Notes: generated by a model not told the origin, from the sequence alone. A stretch of DNA of 64,000 nucleotides from Bacillus sp. UNC41MFS5 (GCF_000686805.1 NZ_KK366019.1:244470-308469), one strand, 5' to 3'; shown: positions 8,133 through 17,066, counted from the first letter of the stretch. Made by a program: numbers and translations.

Positions 8133-9485
8133 ATGGAAACAATACATATTTATCATACAAATGATGTCCACAGTCACATAGAAAATTGGCCGCGAATTAA
8201 GCAATTCTTATCTAATAAACATGAAGACCATCAGAAAAAGGATGAGGATGTGTTTCTCTTTGACATAGGTGATTTTATTGACCGCTGGCACCCCTTCACA
8301 GAGGCTACCAAAGGAAAGGGAAACATCGACCTTTTAAATGAAAGTCATTATACAGCGGTAACCATCGGCAACAATGAAGGTGTTAACCTTCCCTATGACG
8401 ACTTAAATACGCTTTATGAACATGCACAGTTTGATGTATTATTAGCTAACCTTTATCAGATAAATGATGGATATCCTACCTGGTTAAAGCCATATAAGAT
8501 ATATCAAACGAAAAAGGGAACTAGGGTAGGTGTCATCGGTCTTACCGCACACTTTACCCATCTATATGGATTATTAGGCTGGAAGGTAACTGAACCAATC
8601 AACGAACTAAAGAAATGGCTGGAAACATTAAAAGCCGAATCGGATATAATCATTTTACTTTCCCATCTCGGTCTACCTGAGGATGAATCAATTGCAGCTG
8701 AATTTCCTGATATTGATGTCATCTTAGGCTCACACACCCATCACTTTCTTGAAAAAGGAAAGTTTGTAGGTAATACAATCCTTGGTGCTGCAGGGAAGTA
8801 TGGACATTATGTCGGGCAAGTTACACTCAACCTGAACGAACAAAAAACGATTATAAATAAGGAAGCTCTTCTTTATGACACGAAAGAACTACCTATGGTT
8901 CACAATGAGCAGGATCTAATAGATGGATATTTTTCAAAAGGAAAATCCTTATTGAATCAAAAAGTAACCACTTTAAAACCCCCCCTAAAAACCGACCTGT
9001 TTCAGGAAACGGAGTTTTCTCGAATGCTTTGCAGCGCGTTAAGGGAATGGTGTCAAACCGATTGTGCGATGATTAATGCGGGACTCCTCTTAGGCTCTTT
9101 AGAGGATGATGTAACGGTATACGATTTGCTAAAAATCTGCCCGCATCCTATCAATCCCTGTGTAGTAGAACTGACCGGTATTGAATTAGAAAAGGTATTG
9201 CGGGAAACTAAAAACGAAGCGTTATTCCATAGAGAGATAAAAGGTCTTGGATTCAGGGGGACCTTATTAGGGGTATTTGTCTACGACCAAATTAGCTTCC
9301 AGGATGAAAACATCCTCGTAAATGGGATGCATTTGGATTATGAACGCAAATACAGTTTGGCTCTTCCGGATATGTTTACGTTTGGTCACTTTTTCAAAGA
9401 GGTACTGCCACACAAAGAAAAGAATTATTTCTTACCGGAATTTCTTCGCGATATCTTAAGGTGGAAATTACAAAAGCAATCATAG
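8133..9485 (+). CDS. yunD: Bifunctional metallophosphatase/5'-nucleotidase-like protein YunD
   Basis: A 450-residue protein with an N-terminal calcineurin-like metallophosphoesterase domain. Metal-binding motifs in order are HTNDVHSH (residue 5), FDIGDFIDRW (near 47), TIGNNEG (near 77), LLSHLG (near 175) and GSHTHH (near 203). The 5'-nucleotidase C-terminal domain follows from about residue 270 (INAGLLLGSL). Unlike secreted UshA-type enzymes it has no signal peptide, so it should act in the cytoplasm on nucleotides or related phosphoesters. ATG 8133 is used. TTG 8118 is in frame but lies inside yunE. The ribosome binding site is weak (GGTAGG), consistent with coupling to yunE. Confidence 0.87.
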   Translation: METIHIYHTNDVHSHIENWPRIKQFLSNKHEDHQKKDEDVFLFDIGDFIDRWHPFTEATKGKGNIDLLNESHYTAVTIGNNEGVNLPYDDLNTLYEHAQFDVLLANLYQINDGYPTWLKPYKIYQTKKGTRVGVIGLTAHFTHLYGLLGWKVTEPINELKKWLETLKAESDIIILLSHLGLPEDESIAAEFPDIDVILGSHTHHFLEKGKFVGNTILGAAGKYGHYVGQVTLNLNEQKTIINKEALLYDTKELPMVHNEQDLIDGYFSKGKSLLNQKVTTLKPPLKTDLFQETEFSRMLCSALREWCQTDCAMINAGLLLGSLEDDVTVYDLLKICPHPINPCVVELTGIELEKVLRETKNEALFHREIKGLGFRGTLLGVFVYDQISFQDENILVNGMHLDYERKYSLALPDMFTFGHFFKEVLPHKEKNYFLPEFLRDILRWKLQKQS

Positions 9486-9500
9486 CTCCTAAACACGCTT

Positions 9501-9534
9501 TTTCCTCTCTAATCATAATGTGATAGAGAGGAAA
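9501..9534 (+). promoter_or_regulatory. Hairpin covering the yunC leader
   Basis: TTTCCTCTCTA (9501-9511) is complementary to TAGAGAGGAAA (9524-9534). No T-run follows on the coding strand, and the 3' arm runs into the AAAGGAGTG ribosome binding region of yunC. It may act on yunC translation or mRNA stability rather than as a terminator. Confidence 0.4.
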
Positions 9535-9550
9535 GGAGTGTGGGGAATCT

Positions 9551-9853
9551 GTGGTTGATCTTTTACCCATTAATATAAATGGACATACGTTTATAGCTGT
9601 TTCAGTCTTACTTCCGAAAACAACCTTGCTATCGGTCTCGAATGATAAAGGGTATATCATGTGCGGTGCTTTAGACGTGGGGTTGTTAAACGAAAAGCTT
9701 AAGGACCGCAAAATAATTGCCGGCCGTGCCGTCGGAGTAAGGACCATCGAACAGCTTCTGAATGCTCCGTTAGAGTCGGTTACTGCGGAGGCAGAGGAAC
9801 TAGGCATTCACCCTGGAATGATTGGCAGAGACGCATTATTAAAAATGATCTAA
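9551..9853 (+). CDS. yunC: DUF1805 protein YunC
   Basis: A 100-residue protein of the DUF1805/YunC family, whose function is not established. Visible marks are the conserved KGYIMCGALDVGLLNEKLKD and the AGRAVGVRTIEQLL segment. The start is GTG 9551 after AGGAGTGTGGGG. It is separated from yunD by 65 bp containing a hairpin and has its own terminator, so it may be a single-gene unit, as gene order in B. subtilis also allows. Confidence 0.85.
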   Translation: MVDLLPININGHTFIAVSVLLPKTTLLSVSNDKGYIMCGALDVGLLNEKLKDRKIIAGRAVGVRTIEQLLNAPLESVTAEAEELGIHPGMIGRDALLKMI

Positions 9854-9882
9854 AAAGCTTGCTAAAGACAGCAAGCTTTTTT
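9852..9882 (+). terminator. Intrinsic terminator after yunC
   Basis: AAAAAGCTTGCT (9852-9863) pairs with AGCAAGCTTTTTT (9870-9882) around a 6-nt loop, giving a perfect stem with a T-run. It overlaps the yunC stop codon. Confidence 0.9.
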
Positions 9883-9992
9883 CTATGAATGCGGATGCCC
9901 ATGACCCAATATTCATTATGAATATTTTTAACCACATTTTTAGGCTAGTTCCTCTTTTTAAAGCATACATATAGCTTGAAGGGGTGATTTTC

Positions 9993-10784
9993 TTGGCGAA
10001 GTTTCGCAGACGGCGACCTAAAAAGGGACCGTTGCCTTTCCGTTATGTCATGCTATTGACGTTTGTCTTTTTTCTATTCTCTACAGCAACTGGATTATGG
10101 CTTGTAAATAAGGGGATTGAACCTACCTTAATGCGAATTGCTACCTCGGAAACCCGAAATATTGCTTCATTAGTCATCAATAAGGCGATTACGAAACGGA
10201 CAACTGATACGGGGGATGACAATGAGGTCATTGTGATTCTGCCTAGTGAGAATGGTAAGGCCTCAAATGTGAAGCTCAATACAGTTTATATAAACCGAGT
10301 CTTAGCGGAAACAACCGCACAAATTCAAAAGAACCTGAAAGCAGCCAAAAAAGGTGATCTCTCCTCACTTGAGCAATTAACCGATGTAGAAATAGAAACG
10401 CAAAATTCGAATAAGGAAGACGGAATTATTTGGTACGTCCCGCTCGGCCAAGCAACCAATATTTCATTATTAGGAAATATAGGACCGAAAATTCCAGTCA
10501 AGTTTCATGCTATTGGAGAAGTGGAACCAGATGTAAAAATTGAAACGAAAGAGGTAGGGATTAACAATACCTGGGTTGATGTTTCGATACATATCGAAGT
10601 CTCAGTCCAAATCATTACTCCCTTTGCTACTAAGATCACAAAGCTGACGCAAAGTATCCCTGTTGATGGATCGCTCATCCAAGGGGATGTTCCGCAATTC
10701 TATAATGGCAGCGGTGGTATTACCCCATCGATTCAACTTCCTGATAAACAAGCAGACACGAAGAAATCAGATACGAAAAAATAG
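9993..10784 (+). CDS. yunB: Sporulation protein YunB
   Basis: A 263-residue membrane-anchored protein. A basic N-terminus (RRRRPKKG) is followed by one hydrophobic segment (residues about 20-42), then an extracytoplasmic domain of conserved YunB type (TSETRNIASLVINKAI). In B. subtilis YunB is a mother-cell protein needed for efficient spore formation. The start is TTG 9993, six bases after AAGGGGTGA; GTG 9984 overlaps that ribosome binding site. The tail is lysine-rich. It converges on lytH, sharing a terminator whose stem contains both stop codons. Confidence 0.85.
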   Translation: MAKFRRRRPKKGPLPFRYVMLLTFVFFLFSTATGLWLVNKGIEPTLMRIATSETRNIASLVINKAITKRTTDTGDDNEVIVILPSENGKASNVKLNTVYINRVLAETTAQIQKNLKAAKKGDLSSLEQLTDVEIETQNSNKEDGIIWYVPLGQATNISLLGNIGPKIPVKFHAIGEVEPDVKIETKEVGINNTWVDVSIHIEVSVQIITPFATKITKLTQSIPVDGSLIQGDVPQFYNGSGGITPSIQLPDKQADTKKSDTKK

Positions 10785-10814
10785 GACGATCCGCGGTGGA
10801 AAGTCCTATTTTTT
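10776..10814. terminator. Shared bidirectional terminator of yunB and lytH
   Basis: AAAAAATAGGAC (10776-10787) and GTCCTATTTTTT (10803-10814) form a perfect 12-bp stem with A and T runs on either side. It overlaps both genes' stop codons. Confidence 0.92.
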
Positions 10815-11804
10815 GCGTGCATTCATCCGCTCCATCCGCTTCCATTTCGCTAAATGTGGGTAAGGATCAAAAGACCATTCGGTGACACCGTTGTCTTTAT
10901 ACATCCCATAATGTAAATGAGGAGGGAATTTTCCTGAGGTTCCCGGCGGTCCGTAACCGGAACTTCCTACACCGCCAATTAGCATGCCCGGCTCAACCAC
11001 TTGACCGATTTTTAAATCCTTAGCAAAACCGCTTAAATGGGCGAAATAATGATACGTATTATTAATATCGCGAATACCGATTCTCCAGCCGCCAAACTTA
11101 TTCCAGCCTTTCATTTCAATAATGCCATAGTTTGTTGCCCGAACTGGAACACCGTAATCAGCAAAGATATCGGTGCCTTCGTGTATCCTGCGGCCGCCCC
11201 AGCCACGGGCTGACCCCCACGTACTCCGGTAACTGTGATTGCTGCGGATTGGGACAGGGAATACTTGATTATCCAAATCAATCCGGCCGAAATGCCGATA
11301 TATTTTTGCTTTTCCAGCAATGATACTAACCGTTTTATCGCGATGATAGTAATTCCATAAGCCGATTTTTATATTATCATGATCGACACCGTATGATAGG
11401 AGATAATTTGCAAACGCATAAAGGACATCCTCATCCTTTTTAGCACTTGCCTTCCCATCCCCATCCCCATCTACACCTTTTCCATCAAAAAATTGAATCG
11501 TGGCTGGGTTTTCTTCCAAAGGATTTGGATTGGTTAATCCAGACCATTCTTCTGGACGAAAATAGATGCCAATCACACTTTCTGGTTTAGGTAAGTCTCT
11601 GCGGACCTGGCGGATGCTTCTTTCGTATTGATCAATGGCCGCTAAATAGTACCAAGGAATTTGTGTAACGGTTTCCACCTTCTTATACAGCTTCATTCGT
11701 TCTTGGTATGGATTCGGTTCATTTGCCGCGGCATGAACATCCGTAACAGCCAATGAAGTGCTAAAGAATAAAAGAAAGGTTCCTAATAATAGAACAGCCC
11801 GCAC
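10806..11804 (-). CDS. lytH: Sporulation L-Ala-D-Glu endopeptidase LytH (M23 peptidase)
   Basis: A 332-residue secreted or membrane-attached cell-wall peptidase with an N-terminal hydrophobic signal (residues 1-25). Its C-terminal M23/LytM domain carries HEGTDIF and HLHYGMY, which supply the zinc ligands. A transglycosylase-like helical N-terminal part precedes it, with a DGDGDG calcium-type loop near residue 113. LytH (YunA) in B. subtilis shapes the spore cortex by trimming peptide side chains to L-alanine. The start is GTG 11804 with GGAAGGAGGA just upstream. It is transcribed away from lipA and into the shared terminator. Confidence 0.88.
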   Translation of the reverse strand: MRAVLLLGTFLLFFSTSLAVTDVHAAANEPNPYQERMKLYKKVETVTQIPWYYLAAIDQYERSIRQVRRDLPKPESVIGIYFRPEEWSGLTNPNPLEENPATIQFFDGKGVDGDGDGKASAKKDEDVLYAFANYLLSYGVDHDNIKIGLWNYYHRDKTVSIIAGKAKIYRHFGRIDLDNQVFPVPIRSNHSYRSTWGSARGWGGRRIHEGTDIFADYGVPVRATNYGIIEMKGWNKFGGWRIGIRDINNTYHYFAHLSGFAKDLKIGQVVEPGMLIGGVGSSGYGPPGTSGKFPPHLHYGMYKDNGVTEWSFDPYPHLAKWKRMERMNARKK

Positions 11805-12007
11805 AAGAATCCTCCTTCCAATTAATGTACAAGGTTAGTTTATGTTTTCTAAACCATTTCATTATGGTTAATAAATGGTAAACTATATTTTTGGCTGATG
11901 GAAACGGTTCATTTCGATAATATAGCCCGATATGCTTGTCGTTATTTTTTCAGTATGTTAAAGTGACAATGAGAATCCATTTCTAGCTTCAAGGGGTGTA
12001 GCGTTTA

Positions 12008-12925
12008 ATGAGTAAGAAAGAAGATATTTTACGAAAACCGGATTGGTTAAAAATAAAACTAAACACAAATGAGTCCTATACAGGCTTGAAGAAAATGATG
12101 CGGGAAAAAAATCTTCACACGGTTTGTGAAGAAGCACGCTGCCCTAATATTCATGAATGCTGGGCAGAAAGACGTACGGCTACCTTCATGATTCTTGGTG
12201 ATACCTGTACACGTGCATGCCGTTTCTGTGCGGTTAAAACCGGATTACCAACCGAGTTGGATTGGCAAGAACCTGAAAGAGTGGCAGACTCCGTTCAATT
12301 GATGAACTTAAAACACGTCGTGGTCACCGCAGTAGCCCGTGATGATCTTAGGGATGGCGGGGCAGCTGTTTTTGCTGAAACAGTCCGCGCGATTCGCCGC
12401 AAAAATCCATTTACAAGCATTGAAGTTCTTCCGTCTGATATGGGAGGGAAAGAAGAAAATTTACGTCAGTTAATGGATGCAAAACCTGATATCTTAAATC
12501 ACAATATCGAGACGGTTAAACGGATGACCCCTAGAGTAAGGGCTAGGGCGAAATACGATCGGTCCCTTGAATTCCTCCGTCGTGCTAAAGAAATGCAGCC
12601 GAATATTCCAACAAAGTCGAGCCTTATGGTTGGACTAGGAGAGACAAAGGAAGAAATACTTGAAGTGATGGATGATTTAAGAGCAAATCACGTTGATATT
12701 ATGACCATAGGTCAATACCTACAGCCAACAAAAAGTCATCTCAAGGTTGAAAAATATTATAGCCCAGATGAATTTAAAGAATTACAGCAAATTGCCTTAA
12801 GTAAAGGCTTTAGTCATTGTGAAGCAGGCCCGCTAGTCCGGTCCTCCTATCATGCTGACGAGCAAGTGAACGCAGCAGCGAAACACAAGCAAATGCTTGG
12901 GGAAGAAAAAGCACAAGAAGCCTAA
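12008..12925 (+). CDS. lipA: Lipoyl synthase LipA
   Basis: A 305-residue radical-SAM enzyme that inserts two sulfur atoms at C6 and C8 of the octanoyl chain on lipoyl-dependent proteins. C40, C45 and C51 ([12 protein letters not shown]) bind the auxiliary 4Fe-4S cluster. C67, C71 and C74 (CTRACRFC) bind the radical-SAM cluster. The C-terminal RSSYHADEQ motif is also present. Length and motifs match the family fully. ATG 12008 lies after AAGGGGTG. It is divergent from lytH with about 200 bp between, in which AT-rich partial inverted repeats but no clear operator are seen. Confidence 0.97.
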   Translation: MSKKEDILRKPDWLKIKLNTNESYTGLKKMMREKNLHTVCEEARCPNIHECWAERRTATFMILGDTCTRACRFCAVKTGLPTELDWQEPERVADSVQLMNLKHVVVTAVARDDLRDGGAAVFAETVRAIRRKNPFTSIEVLPSDMGGKEENLRQLMDAKPDILNHNIETVKRMTPRVRARAKYDRSLEFLRRAKEMQPNIPTKSSLMVGLGETKEEILEVMDDLRANHVDIMTIGQYLQPTKSHLKVEKYYSPDEFKELQQIALSKGFSHCEAGPLVRSSYHADEQVNAAAKHKQMLGEEKAQEA

Positions 12926-12929
12926 AACA

Positions 12930-12960
12930 AAGAGTTCAGTCAAGTTGACTGAACTCTTCT
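12930..12960. terminator. Bidirectional terminator between lipA and yutC
   Basis: AGAGTTCAGTCAA (12931-12943) and TTGACTGAACTCT (12945-12957) are perfectly complementary, with A and T tracts outside. It serves the convergent lipA and yutC genes. Confidence 0.88.
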
Positions 12961-12961
12961 T

Positions 12962-13600
12962 TTATTGATTGTTTCTGCCGATATTATCATCCGCAGTTCG
13001 TCCATTTTCATCTTCACTGGCATTTATTCGCTGCCCTTGTGGTGATTTTTTCATCTGTGTGATAAGCCCATTGACCAAATTACGGGCATTTCGGCTGGTT
13101 GAATCAAGGTTTGCCAAATTTTCTACGTCTCTCCTTAACACTTTATTGTCAGTGACGTAGACATGGTAATACCTTGGAACGACGGACATCGCTGTTTTTT
13201 TCACTTGATCAGCAGTCAAATTGCGATCTTTTGAATCAGTATTATAAGCAATTAACACTTCTTGGTCAGTAACAAGTGTGGATACATCATTTACATTGGG
13301 AATATCTGCACTTAATTTACTAATAATATTGGCCGCCTGTTCACGGTCTAATGCAGAATAATGGTCATTAGCCGTATTATCGTTCATTAGCGGACTTTTT
13401 TGATGACGAACGAAGCCGTAGTTGTTACTAACATTACGGTTTCCACGGCTCGCTCCTTCATTGTAGAGGTCATGCCTTTTATTGTTGACATTAATGGTAT
13501 TACCGCTTTCTTCATAGACATCTCGGTTGCTCATATCCTTAGTACAGCCTGTTAGAGCCGTTACCGTGCATAATCCCAAGATGATGACTAATTTTTTCAA
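12962..13600 (-). CDS. yutC: YhcN/YlaJ-family sporulation lipoprotein YutC
   Basis: A 212-residue lipoprotein. The signal peptide ends in the lipobox LTGC near residue 18, so it should be anchored to a membrane by an acylated cysteine. The rest carries the YhcN/YlaJ domain: REQAANIISKLSADIPNVND, the VLIAYNTDSKDRN strand and YHVYVTDN. Relatives are found in the spore inner membrane. TTG 13600 is preferred, eight bases after AGGAGG; the longer GTG 13609 overlaps that site. Its position next to lipA matches B. subtilis. Confidence 0.85.
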   Translation of the reverse strand: MKKLVIILGLCTVTALTGCTKDMSNRDVYEESGNTINVNNKRHDLYNEGASRGNRNVSNNYGFVRHQKSPLMNDNTANDHYSALDREQAANIISKLSADIPNVNDVSTLVTDQEVLIAYNTDSKDRNLTADQVKKTAMSVVPRYYHVYVTDNKVLRRDVENLANLDSTSRNARNLVNGLITQMKKSPQGQRINASEDENGRTADDNIGRNNQ

Positions 13601-13715
13601 TGTAAACACCTCCTTTTCTTAGAATGGCCAATAAGGTGATTTTTTTTCTTAGTAATTGATGGGGAATCGGTTATAATGGGTAGTAGGAATTAGCTGGCAA
13701 ATGAGGTGAAATATC

Positions 13716-13991
13716 TTGATAATAATGAACAACACCGTTTATGAAATCGTCCAAGAACATCGAAATGGATTTAATGAAGAAGCCCTTAAAGCGAGATTTA
13801 GTGATATTTTAACAAGATATGATTATGTAGTGGGTGATTGGGGTTATGGACAACTCCGATTAAAGGGTTTTTTCGATGACCAAAACCAAAAAGCTACATT
13901 CGATACAAAAATTAGCACACTAAGTGAATATCTGTATGAATACTGTAATTTTGGCTGTGCCTATTTTGTGTTGAAAAAAGTGAAAAAATAA
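13716..13991 (+). CDS. yutD: YutD family protein (DUF1027)
   Basis: A 91-residue protein of the YutD family, with the highly conserved GDWGYGQLRLKGFFDD and STLSEYLYEYCNFGCAYFVL. No biochemical role is known. TTG 13716 lies seven bases after GAGGTG and is taken as start; ATG 13725 is an alternative that would shorten the protein by three residues. Confidence 0.88.
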   Translation: MIIMNNTVYEIVQEHRNGFNEEALKARFSDILTRYDYVVGDWGYGQLRLKGFFDDQNQKATFDTKISTLSEYLYEYCNFGCAYFVLKKVKK

Positions 13992-14020
13992 AAGAAGGGC
14001 CAAGCTTGCTGGCCCTTCTT
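13992..14020. terminator. Bidirectional terminator after yutD
   Basis: AAGAAGGGCCA (13992-14002) pairs perfectly with TGGCCCTTCTT (14010-14020). It separates yutD from the convergent small acidic gene. Confidence 0.9.
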
Positions 14021-14310
14021 TATGTTGATTCACTATATGGCGGCTGCTGATCTTCTTCGAGGTCATCATGGGTTGGATGGGCCCCGTCCATTTGCCGAGG
14101 AAGATTTTGATGAAGGGTTTTATTTTCATAATTAAAGGCACTGTACGGCCGTTGCCCTTCTTCCCATGGTGTGCTTTTGTTCTCAACAGGTTCGTCTTGA
14201 CGAATGGAAGAACCAAAAGGACCTTCTGGAAACTCTTCAGCTGTAAGAAAGTTTCTTTGTTTATCCACATTGGAGAAATCGGTGTAATTTTCATTCTCAT
14301 TTTCTGTCAT
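14020..14310 (-). CDS. Small hydrophilic cytosolic protein of unknown function
   Basis: A 96-residue, very hydrophilic, acidic protein rich in N, E, P and Q, without signal peptide or membrane helix. Segments such as FLTAEEFPEGPFGSS and GQRPYSAFNYENK look like a small conserved Bacillaceae family that I recall only as 'cytosolic protein'. It is likely intrinsically disordered. Position between yutD and the DUF3055 gene suggests a vegetative or sporulation-associated small protein; no function is assigned. Confidence 0.7.
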   Translation of the reverse strand: MTENENENYTDFSNVDKQRNFLTAEEFPEGPFGSSIRQDEPVENKSTPWEEGQRPYSAFNYENKTLHQNLPRQMDGAHPTHDDLEEDQQPPYSEST

Positions 14311-14367
14311 GCGTACGCCCCCTTAAGCACTAGTATTTTCAAATGGGGTGTAATTCATGACTAACCA

Positions 14368-14634
14368 TTACACTAATTCCATTAAAAAGGATCTTAATTC
14401 CTCCGCATCTTCCTCATTTAACTGAAAAGCGTACTCTAAATATCCTTCCTCTTGCAAATCATCTAAGCCGATAATGGCAAACCGGCTTCCTTGCATATCA
14501 AGAACAAGTTGCTTTCCATAATGTCGGTCACTTTGAACAATCGCTAAATCAAAGCGCTGATTTTCACCAACGAAGCTGACAAATCTTGTTTTTGTATCTT
14601 CTGTATCATCGTATAAGAAAAAGCGTTCTTTCAT
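14368..14634 (-). CDS. DUF3055-family protein
   Basis: An 88-residue acidic protein that begins KERFFLYDDTEDTKTRFVSF and has the NRFAIIGLDDL-like strand (SRFAIIGLDDL). This matches the DUF3055 family of Firmicutes as remembered. Function unknown. ATG 14634 has AGGAGACC upstream on the minus strand. It is followed on the same strand by the small hydrophilic gene 58 bp away, so the two may be cotranscribed. Confidence 0.7.
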   Translation of the reverse strand: MKERFFLYDDTEDTKTRFVSFVGENQRFDLAIVQSDRHYGKQLVLDMQGSRFAIIGLDDLQEEGYLEYAFQLNEEDAEELRSFLMELV

Positions 14635-14867
14635 TTAAAGGTCTCCTTTAATAAAAATAGATATTTTTAGACATCTTCTATATAGTAACAAATAAAACCA
14701 ATCAAGGGGAGTAAAGATTTTTACACAATTTTCAAAGTTTTTATCCATCGAAAAACGCGAAGGTTGTCAAATTATGTTACAATAAAGGTGAAATCTCGAA
14801 AGTTCTATGCCTGACCGTATGCACTTGCAAAGATATACCATCATAGAGAAATGGAGAAGGTGCTCAT

Positions 14868-15305
14868 ATGTATTTTGTTGATCGAGAAAAAATTGAAGAG
14901 ATATTGAAATTTTTAGAAATGCAAATTCAACTGTTCTTAAGTAAAAAAGAGTGGTCCGATCCACTTGAAAAGGCAGCGCTAGAGCGTGTAAACCATATGA
15001 TGATTGAGTCTGTTTTGGACGTCGGAAATGCAATGATTGATGGGTTTATTATGCGTGACCCAGGCAGTTACGATGACATCATTGATATTTTAATGGATGA
15101 AAGAGTTATCTCGTCTGAAACGGGAAATAGTTTGAAAGTTCTGATTCAATATCGGAAAATGCTTGTCCAATCTTATACAGATGTCAATCATCAAGAACTT
15201 CAAGAGACATTTACAAAGCATTTACATGAGTTGGTGAATTTTGCGTCCAATGTTCGCGAATATCTTGCCAACGAGTTAGGACCTGTTTCTGCGTTTAAAA
15301 AATAA
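14868..15305 (+). CDS. yutE: DUF86/HepT-like protein YutE
   Basis: A 145-residue all-helical protein of the DUF86/HepT family. HepT toxins carry a catalytic RX4-6H motif and are usually paired with a MNT nucleotidyltransferase antitoxin. Here no MNT gene is adjacent, and the corresponding segment reads YRKMLVQSYTDV, with Gln where the His is expected. Together with the conserved yut neighbourhood this points to a stand-alone housekeeping relative rather than an active toxin. ATG 14868 follows GGAGAAGG. A terminator separates it from yutF. Confidence 0.82.
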   Translation: MYFVDREKIEEILKFLEMQIQLFLSKKEWSDPLEKAALERVNHMMIESVLDVGNAMIDGFIMRDPGSYDDIIDILMDERVISSETGNSLKVLIQYRKMLVQSYTDVNHQELQETFTKHLHELVNFASNVREYLANELGPVSAFKK

Positions 15306-15314
15306 TAAAATATT

Positions 15315-15339
15315 AAGACCGATAAGCGCGGTCTTTTTT
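15315..15339 (+). terminator. Intrinsic terminator after yutE
   Basis: AAGACCG (15315-15321) pairs with CGGTCTT (15329-15335) and a T-run follows. Confidence 0.85.
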
Positions 15340-15375
15340 GTTATATATGGAAAAAAACTTTTGGGAGTGAGACAT

Positions 15376-16140
15376 ATGAAAAATTACAAAGGTTATTTAA
15401 TTGATTTAGATGGAACAATGTATAAAGGTTCAGATCGGATTGAAGCCGCATCTGACTTTGTGAAGAAACTCCGGGACCAACAAATACCATATCTTTTTGT
15501 TACAAACAATTCCTCAAGGACACCTGCACAGGTTGCTGATAAGCTGACCCAGTTTGACATCCCAGCGGAAGAAAAGCAGGTATTCACTACCAGCCAAGCA
15601 ACAGCCAATTACATCTATGAACGAAAGAAGGATGCGCGCATTTATGTGATTGGGGAAGAGGGAATTCGAACAGCAATAGAAGAAAAAGGGTTAAAATTTG
15701 CCGGGGAAGATGCTGAATTTGTGGTGGTAGGAATTGACCGGGACATCAGCTATGAGAAATTGACGGTAGCTTGTTTGGCCGTTCGTAATGGTGCGACGTT
15801 CATTTCTACAAATGGAGATATCGCAATCCCTACAGAAAGAGGATTGGTTCCAGGGAATGGCTCCTTAACATCCGTCATTACTGTTTCTACACAAACTAAC
15901 CCGATTTTTATTGGCAAACCGGAAGCAATCATCATGGAACAGGCATTAAAGGTACTTGGAACACCGAAAGAAGAGACATTGATGGTCGGAGATTATTATG
16001 ATACCGATATTTTAGCGGGCATGAATGCGGGGATGGATACATTATTAGTACATACAGGGGTAACGACGAAAGAATTGCTTTCCGGATATGACCGGATGCC
16101 AACCTACACTGTTGATTCCTTAGATCAATGGAAAATTTAA
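15376..16140 (+). CDS. yutF: HAD-superfamily (NagD-type) phosphatase YutF
   Basis: A 254-residue haloacid-dehalogenase-type phosphatase of subfamily IIA. Motif I is DLDGTMYKG (residue about 9) with the nucleophile and general acid Asp. Motif II is FVTNNSSR (near 40). Motif III is the Lys in FIGKPEAIIM (near 180) and motif IV is MVGDYYDTDILAG (near 203). It should remove phosphate from a small metabolite such as a sugar or nucleotide monophosphate. ATG 15376 follows GGGAGTGAG. The stop codon abuts a GC-rich palindromic repeat rather than a standard terminator. Confidence 0.9.
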   Translation: MKNYKGYLIDLDGTMYKGSDRIEAASDFVKKLRDQQIPYLFVTNNSSRTPAQVADKLTQFDIPAEEKQVFTTSQATANYIYERKKDARIYVIGEEGIRTAIEEKGLKFAGEDAEFVVVGIDRDISYEKLTVACLAVRNGATFISTNGDIAIPTERGLVPGNGSLTSVITVSTQTNPIFIGKPEAIIMEQALKVLGTPKEETLMVGDYYDTDILAGMNAGMDTLLVHTGVTTKELLSGYDRMPTYTVDSLDQWKI

Positions 16141-16290
16141 AAGCGGAAGCGCCCGTTTAGCGGCGTATGGCCTGGAGCACTTTGACTGAGATAAAGGAAA
16201 CACGGAGAGCGATAGCGCATTCGTGCTTGACTTATCGCAGGGAAAAGAGCGAAGGACACTAGCCGTTGGGTGCTGGAGCTAGACAGTAAT
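16141..16290 (+). repeat. GC-rich intergenic palindromic repeat, full-length copy (family A)
   Basis: About 150 bp directly after yutF, beginning AAAAGCGGAAGCGCCCG and ending GGTGCTGGAGCTAGAC, far richer in GC than its surroundings and without an ORF. A partial copy in the opposite orientation lies at 31163-31217, and a short hairpin related to its right end at 18901-18936. It looks like a non-autonomous MITE/REP-like element of a type I recall from Bacillaceae. No transposase relation can be shown from this window. Confidence 0.65.
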
Positions 16291-16323
16291 CTAAGTTAAG
16301 AAAATTATACTTTCCTTTAACTT

Positions 16324-16352
16324 AAAAAGGATGGGGGAAACCCATCCTTTTT
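16324..16352. terminator. Intrinsic terminator serving yutG
   Basis: AAAAAGGATGGG (16324-16335) pairs perfectly with CCCATCCTTTTT (16341-16352) around GGAAA. Confidence 0.92.
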
Positions 16353-16356
16353 CTGC

Positions 16357-16869
16357 TTATTTCTTTTCACTCTCAGCTCTAGCAGCCCGGTGTGCGAGTC
16401 GGCTTGATGCGGCAGCTGCAATCGCCCCAACGATATCATCTAAAAAAGTATGGCACTCTCCAGTTGATTTATCATTTAAATGCGCTAATATTCCAGGTTT
16501 TAATTTATCGATATACCCGTAATTGGTAAAACCGATCGAACCATATACATTTACAATCGAAAAGGCTAGAATTTCATCGACTCCGTAAAGACTTTCATCT
16601 GTTCCGATAATTGATTGGAGCGGCTCCTCAAGCATTCCTTTTTCAGCAAGTACATCCAACTGTATTCCTGTTAAAATTGCGTTCTGAACCTCACGTTTGG
16701 AGAGAACGCGTTCCACGTTTGCTAAACAGTCTTCCATTTTCAAGTTCTCATGATATTTTTCCTGCAAAAAGAAAACTAAATCAGCGATATCCTGTACTTT
16801 GACGCCTCTTTCATTCAGCCATCTGCGTGCAGTTACTTCGGTTAGATTTACGTTTTTGTCTTCTGCCAT
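16357..16869 (-). CDS. yutG: PgpA-domain protein YutG (phosphatidylglycerophosphatase A family)
   Basis: A 170-residue protein with the PgpA fold. It has the GTDESLYGVDEILAFSIVNVYGSIGFTNYG-type core (residues about 87-116) and the acidic FLDDIVGAIAAAASSRLAHR helix near the C-terminus, where the Asp pair is the likely metal-binding or catalytic site. PgpA proteins dephosphorylate phosphatidylglycerol phosphate; the Bacillus paralogue's substrate is unproven. It lacks the long hydrophobic segments of E. coli PgpA and is probably peripheral. ATG 16869 has AAGGTGA eight bases upstream; the longer frame from 16881 lacks spacing. Confidence 0.82.
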   Translation of the reverse strand: MAEDKNVNLTEVTARRWLNERGVKVQDIADLVFFLQEKYHENLKMEDCLANVERVLSKREVQNAILTGIQLDVLAEKGMLEEPLQSIIGTDESLYGVDEILAFSIVNVYGSIGFTNYGYIDKLKPGILAHLNDKSTGECHTFLDDIVGAIAAAASSRLAHRAARAESEKK

Positions 16870-17066
16870 TCCTTTGATCACCTTTTCTATGGATTTTCAC
16901 TATATATATACTGTATTATTCTAACTTATGCAAAAGAATCCTAAAAAAGATCATGGTTAAAACCTTATATTCTCCTTCATTTTTCTAAGCTATTCAGGAA
17001 CAAGTTTTCTTAAGCTAAAACATATATATGATGTAAGAGAAGGGAAAGAAATGAGGTGGACTAAAA

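Noticed and set aside
13920..14300. 126-codon minus-strand ORF over the yutD end
   Set aside because: It overlaps yutD and a second minus-strand frame (14020-14310) that has better composition, and it reads through a strong terminator.
14868..15305. HepT/MNT toxin-antitoxin system
   Set aside because: No MNT nucleotidyltransferase gene is adjacent and the catalytic His is missing.
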